Of a stretch of DNA of 64,000 nt, positions 61,101-64,000 are shown one piece after another. The first letter of the stretch is position 1, and each line of letters starts with the position of its first letter. Under the pieces are notes generated by a model. The model was not told the origin of the DNA. It did not search any database and was given only the letters and a program-made list of their open reading frames with translations. Origin of the DNA: Streptomyces sp. WMMC940 (GTDB taxonomy: Bacteria; Actinomycetota; Actinomycetes; Streptomycetales; Streptomycetaceae); assembly GCF_027460265.1 (NCBI RefSeq), contig NZ_JAPZBC010000001.1, positions 5,188,001 to 5,252,000 of the forward strand, in the 5' to 3' direction. Both the position numbers and the translations under genes were made by a program.

Positions 61101-63334
61101 CCGCGCAGGCGGCCGCGCAGGAACTGCAGCGCGGCGCCAACGGGCTGCTCACGCACAAAGCCTCCAACCTGTGCCTGGCGGTCCAGGGCGGGGCCACCGC
61201 GAACGCCACGCCGATCGTGCTCGCCACCTGTGACGCCGCTTCCACGGCCCAGCAGTGGCTGCCGCAGAACGACACCCGGCACATCTACGGCCCCGGCGGC
61301 GAACGCCTGCTCACCATCAAGGGCAAGCAGGCCACGCTGCACCTGGGCGAGGCCGAGGTCACCGTCCAGCAGGGCGGCGTCCTGGTCAACACCCAGCGCA
61401 CCTACCCGGCTCCGGGCGGTGCGGTCATGCGCTATGCCTACGGCACCGGCGGGGAGACCCTGGTCGCCCAGACCACGGATCACCAGGGCAGCGCGTACAC
61501 GGAGGTCGCCCTCTACGGCGGTCAGTCGGTGCGCATCCGCAAGCAGGACCCCTTCGGCAACGAGCGCGGCACCGCCGGTGCCAAGCTCCAGAACCACAAG
61601 GGATTCCTGGGCCAGACGCGGGACGACTCCTCGGGATACCAGCCGTTGGGCGTCCGCCTGTACGACCCGGTGGTCGGACGCTTCCTGTCCGTCGACCCGC
61701 TGATCGATCTGAACGACCCGCTGCAGTCGAACGGGTACGGCTACGCACAGAACAACCCGATCACGTACTCCGACCCGACCGGGCTCGCGATCACCCTGAC
61801 CGCATCGGAGAGGGCCGCGGCCCTCGCCGGCGCGGGTCTGTCCGCGGCGCAGGTCGCGCAGGCCCAGGCGATGCAGGGCAAGTCCCTCACCTCGGTCATC
61901 CTCGCCGTGGCGTGGGAGACGCTGAAGGACTTCATCGGCATCAACGACGCCATGGCCTGCTTCGGCGGTGACATGTGGTCCTGCGTCAGCATCGTGGTGG
62001 ATGCCGTCCCGTGGATGAAGCTCGGGAAGATCCCGTCCCTCATCAAGGCGGTCAACCGCACGATCGAGGCCGTCAAGGCCTTCAGGGCGGCCAAGAAGGC
62101 TGCCGAGGCCGTGCTGAAGGCGGCCAAGGCAGCCGAGGCAACCGCACTGAAGGCCAAGAAGGCCGCTATCGAGAGGGCCAAGAAGGAGGCCGCCCAAAGA
62201 GCGAAGAAGAAGGCCGCGGAAGCCGCCAAGAGAAAGGCCGACGAAGCGGCCGCCGCGAAGCGGAAGACGGGTAACTCCACCCAGAAGCAGTCCCAGGCCA
62301 AGGCGGCGCCCAAGTCCTCCTCCCAGCCCGCAGCCGGCAAGGGCGGCGGAAGCAAGAGCTCCGGCGGCGGTGGCGGCGGCAAGTCCGGCGCCTCCTCCCG
62401 CAGCAACGGAGGCTCCAGCGGTGGTGGCGGTTCCGGCAAGGCCAGCGGCGGCGGTGGCGGCGGTTCCTGCAGCACGGCCGACAACAGCTTCGTGCCCGGC
62501 ACGAAGGTGTTGATGGCCGATGGTTCCACCAAGCCGATCGAGAAGGTCAAGACCGGCGACAAGATCAAGGCGACCGACCCGAGGACCGGGGAGACCCGGA
62601 TCGAGACGGTCACCGCGGAGATCAAGGGTCAGGGCCTCAAGCACCTGGTTACCGTCACCATCGATGTCGACGGTGCGGCCGGCTCGAAGACGGCCCAGGT
62701 CACCGCGACCGACGGCCACCCCTTCTGGGTCCCCGAACTCGGCAGGTGGATCGACGCCACCGACCTGACATCGGGCGAGTGGCTTCAGACCAGCACCGGT
62801 ACCCATGTACAGGTCACCGCCGTCCGGCGGTGGACCGGTCAAGCCGCCAGGGTCCACAACCTGACCGTCTCGGACGTCCACACCTACTACGTGGTGGCGA
62901 GCGGTGCCCCGATCCTGGTCCACAACTGTGGAAGGAGCCAGGACGGGTATCTGTACCGCGGTCTTGCCAGGGGTCACAACCGCTACGATGCCGCTGCTGA
63001 AGGCCGTGCGGTTCCCATCGGAGGCAACCGGACCATCGAACAGCACTCGGGTGCAAACCAGACGGACAGCAACTTCACGTCGTGGACGGATGACCCCGAC
63101 ACGGCCGCGGAAAGTGCCCAGACTCTGGGCGAGAACTGGGTTGGGGAAGGTGTGATGCTGCGCATCAGGGTGGCAAACATCGACCCTGCAATCGGGCCGT
63201 CGAGGAATATTCAGATCCACGACACGGAATATGAAAACTGGGGTGAAGACGAGCATCTCATTGTCGGTGAAATCGAGGCCGACGAGATCAGCTTCGACCT
63301 CGGGGAGACCTGGTCACCCGTCAGGCGGAGATGA
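55112..63334 (+). CDS. RHS-repeat polymorphic toxin with ricin, Hint and ADP-ribosyltransferase-like C-terminus
   Basis: A 2740-aa secreted protein. Arg-rich signal sequence (RRRRRRSRTATVLLLSSILTVTSLGSQALA). RHS N-terminal module (~360-415: GGLMPKVALSYNSQTVDG, SWIGDGWDY). Many YD/RHS repeats (~1160-1900). Ricin-type lectin (~1915-2055: KCLDLKSGLDAAGQPIQLYACN). RHS core YQPLGVRLYDPVVGRFLSVDPL...NNPITYSDPTGL (~2175-2225). Lys/Ala helix, Gly/Ser linker, Hint protease (~2452-2606: CSTADNSFVPGTKVLMADGS...HPFWVPE...ILVHNC). The last 134 residues have an R-S-E pattern (YLYRGLARG, FTSWTDD, EDEHLIVGEIEADEISF). GGGAG precedes ATG 55112; the frame is open to 55052. Confidence 0.9.
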   Translation: MRASGPLSWLGRGRLATTESQRRRRRRSRTATVLLLSSILTVTSLGSQALAVPGDGMSREETTSEVDLPDIPPSTTLADNAQAPKTLSTAPENPITAYAPVATDPWVADAGQANPSTATPGTTVQVKNTTTQALLPVGVGVPVGQDPATIAGDWQVAVKATTTSEDTGVPGMIMEIVPPVTADPTARVVVDVDTTAFEDRYGQLAAERFGLVLLPSCVIDSPETGDCAPDTGIQTMSVGDEPDVEVERLRSTVKEVPAAKTKLKATSGKTKNAATRQILSGTVPVANLLPDEDAPSTASGASARKAAFSSNVGASGRQVVGAMDTGSSASGDFTASPLLSSGSWAAGSSNGAFTYSYQVQVPETAGGLMPKVALSYNSQTVDGRTSASNNQASWIGDGWDYNAGSITRSYNNCRQDSKRAGANNTDHKTADLCWGSENATLSLGGMTTELVWDKDKGPLGTDGKPVGQWFTANGDGSKIERLKDTSRDPRSGVLKDADGEYWVVTTRDGTRYHFGLNKLPGWSDNGTATDDPYTDSVLSVPVYGNHSGEPCYAGAGTTNWKSSSCLQAWRWNLDYVEDVHGNAMSLFWEREENYYAKNFYFKGPVKYHRGGYLSHIYYGQRKESIFSATAPARVGFTVAERCYPEAGLTCSEAEFTDKDPGKYRIWYDTPADLNCKAVTSTYTRKCWNAGPTFWTRKRLDKITTSAQRRTDTTARQVVDEYQLKQSFPVLKTGANTALWLESIQRTGYARKGSTDASVKLNAVRFESNSDDMPNRVYRGSAATDPRPGFSRLRVARVVNEYGGETIVTYKPRETACQDSTNLPGKTETAALKSNTRLCYPVFWHPDAEIEDIDWFNKYVVDTIEELPNVDGSYSTLTGYDYKNAGWKLAEAEFTKKSTRTYSQFAGFEQTTVTTGERKATADSGEGTSPAEEIPGVDGPKTKAVTRFYRGMGDTVPMKDVHGNTITYDGQPVYDRDAFAGRIAEELSYSNATDADTNWLTRSITIPEATELASRDLGDGLKPLKAWRVTEPEEIAYTKSSGTNADDPRTTRSVKTTTTYESTYGLPTLVESLGDTGRTGDEYCTKSEYVHQTAKNLIGLSKQVLVSPTLCANADWADFGSLSGGNRAAYDGGQYGDALSATTRGLATQAWTLNGTGTGFQTNGTKEFDAVGRVVKETPAAQLTQLTPKSSTIKYEPLGPATGQVFKITTTNVLGHREIQELEPGRSVTVKTTDANDHVSEAVYDPMGRLAEAWAPGRTPGSGVPDFRAEYVIPAEEIDPNDPDGGKTRKPPYVTTYARGYEERIEKSVTIYDGLGRERQSQEEADGGGRLITDTLYNNAGEVYQTNNAYLNQDAPSGELFTPLADTTIPNITRYTYDGLGRVLEEMPVLKVKLEGTTEAISQAVPEKAVRYEYGEDWSKVIHPKGDSSYRVWTDALGRTARTDTFNPAAPEYTSPTGVKERYTSTRYQFDARGQVVKAIPSGDPTHPWSWTYNHNGQILTSTDPDSGTSRNTYDAFGRVQIIENDRGVKVWNGYDELSRPKEVREVGPAGKLLSSFTYDSVPGGKGMPSTAVRYTDGEAYTQTVNGYTKEYQPTSTTLSLPQSIVDTWGLKKDYRYDYTYNDRGMLDETTLPEVGKFGAEKLVVRYNKDGKPLSISGKDWYGSETVYSPYGQVLRSTLGAMPYRVWTQNSFDESSGELTEQSVYREKGGPNDTTADRTVVDGNLVSNRAYGYDPAGNVTSIREKSTGIAERQCFVYDPIGQLKSAWTSKDQTSCVNPRNPDGTLNKNADGTLRVAAGPDSSGYWQEYEYDLLGNRTQLTENDLSGDTTRNAVTTYAYGKNAAKDQPHSLTKVSKKYKTPAGAEVTAEATRLYELTGETKTITSVENGDKQEFSWTHDGLVDRITGAGTGGKTPYVGLGQKCLDLKSGLDAAGQPIQLYACNASPAQNFKFTPTPGPATAPQTDPDRGSLSVYGTWCLQPTANAVGSAVQIQKCGTTAAQAAAQELQRGANGLLTHKASNLCLAVQGGATANATPIVLATCDAASTAQQWLPQNDTRHIYGPGGERLLTIKGKQATLHLGEAEVTVQQGGVLVNTQRTYPAPGGAVMRYAYGTGGETLVAQTTDHQGSAYTEVALYGGQSVRIRKQDPFGNERGTAGAKLQNHKGFLGQTRDDSSGYQPLGVRLYDPVVGRFLSVDPLIDLNDPLQSNGYGYAQNNPITYSDPTGLAITLTASERAAALAGAGLSAAQVAQAQAMQGKSLTSVILAVAWETLKDFIGINDAMACFGGDMWSCVSIVVDAVPWMKLGKIPSLIKAVNRTIEAVKAFRAAKKAAEAVLKAAKAAEATALKAKKAAIERAKKEAAQRAKKKAAEAAKRKADEAAAAKRKTGNSTQKQSQAKAAPKSSSQPAAGKGGGSKSSGGGGGGKSGASSRSNGGSSGGGGSGKASGGGGGGSCSTADNSFVPGTKVLMADGSTKPIEKVKTGDKIKATDPRTGETRIETVTAEIKGQGLKHLVTVTIDVDGAAGSKTAQVTATDGHPFWVPELGRWIDATDLTSGEWLQTSTGTHVQVTAVRRWTGQAARVHNLTVSDVHTYYVVASGAPILVHNCGRSQDGYLYRGLARGHNRYDAAAEGRAVPIGGNRTIEQHSGANQTDSNFTSWTDDPDTAAESAQTLGENWVGEGVMLRIRVANIDPAIGPSRNIQIHDTEYENWGEDEHLIVGEIEADEISFDLGETWSPVRRR

Positions 63335-63335
63335 G

Positions 63336-63716
63336 ATGAACGAAGTATCCGCGAGTGAACTGCTCGCCGCATGGGAGTCCGGATCCGAGGTCAGTGTACA
63401 GGCCAAAAATGCACTGCTTTCTGGAGCGCATTTCAACGTCTGGCTCGACCCCGTTCCGGCGCCGAGACTTCGGGGCGTCCTGCGCCGCAGGGTGACAGCC
63501 ACGCAACGGCGCGGCAGGACGGTCGTCGGGGCCACGGAATGCCTTGCGAATCTTGCCGAAATGGGCGAGCGGGGCCTTCTTGTGGGCTACGTGGACGACC
63601 GCGAACGAGCGGGATACTGGTTTCAGCTCTACGTCGATCCGCACCCGCTCAAAGTGATCGGATGCGTCGGGGTCGGCATCTCCCCCGGAGATGACCCCGT
63701 CACTGGTTCCGCATAA
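63336..63716 (+). CDS. Probable immunity protein for the RHS toxin
   Basis: A 126-aa soluble protein starting MNEVSASELLAAWESGSEVSVQAKNALLSGAHFNVWLDPVPAPRLRGVLRRR. The start lies one base after the toxin stop (TGA-G-ATG), with GGCGGAG upstream. I do not recognise the family. Assignment as immunity rests on size, no signal peptide, and position immediately behind the toxin tip. It is followed by a strong terminator, giving a two-gene toxin-immunity unit. Base composition of the toxin tip and this gene is lower in GC than the RHS body, fitting module exchange. Confidence 0.75.
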   Translation: MNEVSASELLAAWESGSEVSVQAKNALLSGAHFNVWLDPVPAPRLRGVLRRRVTATQRRGRTVVGATECLANLAEMGERGLLVGYVDDRERAGYWFQLYVDPHPLKVIGCVGVGISPGDDPVTGSA

Positions 63717-63720
63717 GGAC

Positions 63721-63767
63721 CCAGCGGCCCCACCGGACCTCTTTCCGGTGGGGCCGCTGGTTTTTTT
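63721..63767 (+). terminator. Strong intrinsic terminator after the immunity gene
   Basis: CCAGCGGCCCCACCGG (63721-63736) pairs perfectly with CCGGTGGGGCCGCTGG (63745-63760), followed by seven T. Confidence 0.97.
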
Positions 63768-63791
63768 GACGGTTGACGGCGGGCTCGCCCC

Positions 63792-64000
63792 TCACCGCCC
63801 CCGCCCCTCCGCCTCCGACCTCAGCCCCTCCTCCATCACCGCCCGCGCGATCGGCGCCGCGTCCCCGCCCCCGCTGATGTCCGTGCGGTTCGCGTCCGCG
63901 TCCTCCACCACCACCGCGACCGCGACCGCCGGCTGGGCCGAGTCCGGGGTCTGGGCCCAGGCGATGAACCAGGCGTAGGGGGTGCCCGTGTTGCCGAGGC
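63792..64000 (-). CDS. Penicillin-binding transpeptidase, C-terminal end (runs off window)
   Basis: The last ~69 codons of a leftward gene: LGNTGTPYAWFIAWAQTPDSAQPAVAVAVVVEDADANRTDISGGGDAAPIARAVMEEGL. The AWFIxxAP...AVAVVVE...aAPIAraVMea pattern is the end of the transpeptidase domain in class A/B PBPs of the actinobacterial PbpA type. The catalytic SxxK lies outside the window. It converges on the RHS-immunity unit. Confidence 0.82.
   Translation of the reverse strand, partial: LGNTGTPYAWFIAWAQTPDSAQPAVAVAVVVEDADANRTDISGGGDAAPIARAVMEEGLRSEAEGRGR

Noticed and set aside
56435..63256. A 2273-codon open frame on the minus strand opposite the RHS gene
   Set aside because: It is a GC-bias shadow. 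The plus strand carries recognisable RHS, ricin and Hint domains over the same stretch, while the minus translation has Val/Arg/Gly-rich composition without motifs.

Overview
The window looks like the chromosome of a Streptomyces or close relative. GC content and third-position GC are very high, many starts are GTG, and several genes overlap by ATGA, GTGA or TGATG. The content is typical of the genus: actinobacterial DusB, PpdK, an HrdA-type sigma factor, DnaG, a class F sortase, DUF6243 and DUF6158 proteins, and a family of winged-helix regulators. From memory, the order dusB-ppdK-nirB/D-nasA-(cbiX)-dnaG-hrdA-ABC pair matches a conserved core segment of the S. coelicolor chromosome.

Layout. 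1-4270: truncated TetR regulator, aldo/keto reductase with a palindromic operator, small DUF proteins, Uma2-type protein, dusB. 4271-12018: ppdK with a strong terminator, winged-helix regulator, Tat-exported PhoX-like phosphatase, VOC and DinB proteins, and repeat-rich gaps. 12019-26788: a nitrogen assimilation block made of an FAD reductase-nirB-nirD operon, nasA nitrate reductase and a CbiX-type chelatase. These are interspersed with a TSUP permease, sortase and exported protein, class IV aminotransferase, SoxR, CutA and a SanA-like protein. All three nitrogen units carry a GlnR-like box ending 22-23 nt before the start codon. 26789-40519: dgt, an FAD reductase, dnaG, hrdA, a heterodimeric ABC exporter and an FGGY kinase.

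40771-41173 holds two tRNA-Asn genes and a CAT-anticodon tRNA, after which the sequence changes character. 41174-51442 is an accessory, eroded island. It contains higBA, an IS256 remnant, vapBC, a twice-frameshifted TIGR02679 (Wadjet type III JetD-like) gene with a 12-copy heptanucleotide tract, and a 691-aa protein of unknown function. It also contains a lipoprotein, a 5'-truncated DsbA-family gene, a 5'-truncated ferritin-like gene and an internally deleted IS1182-type element with perfect 47-bp terminal repeats.

51467-63716 is a large secreted-protein locus. An FG-GAP repeat protein is divergent from a 2740-aa RHS/ricin/Hint polymorphic toxin whose C-terminus looks like an ADP-ribosyltransferase. 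A probable immunity gene follows, then a strong terminator. The right edge carries the C-terminal end of a penicillin-binding protein.

How the genes work together. NasA reduces nitrate to nitrite. NirB/NirD, probably with the adjacent FAD reductase, takes nitrite to ammonium. The CbiX-type chelatase may supply siroheme for NirB. The shared promoter architecture suggests one nitrogen regulator controls all three. In the island, recurrent short tandem repeats, frameshifts and deleted mobile elements point to ongoing decay or slipped-strand variation. The most striking case is the heptamer tract in the TIGR02679 gene.
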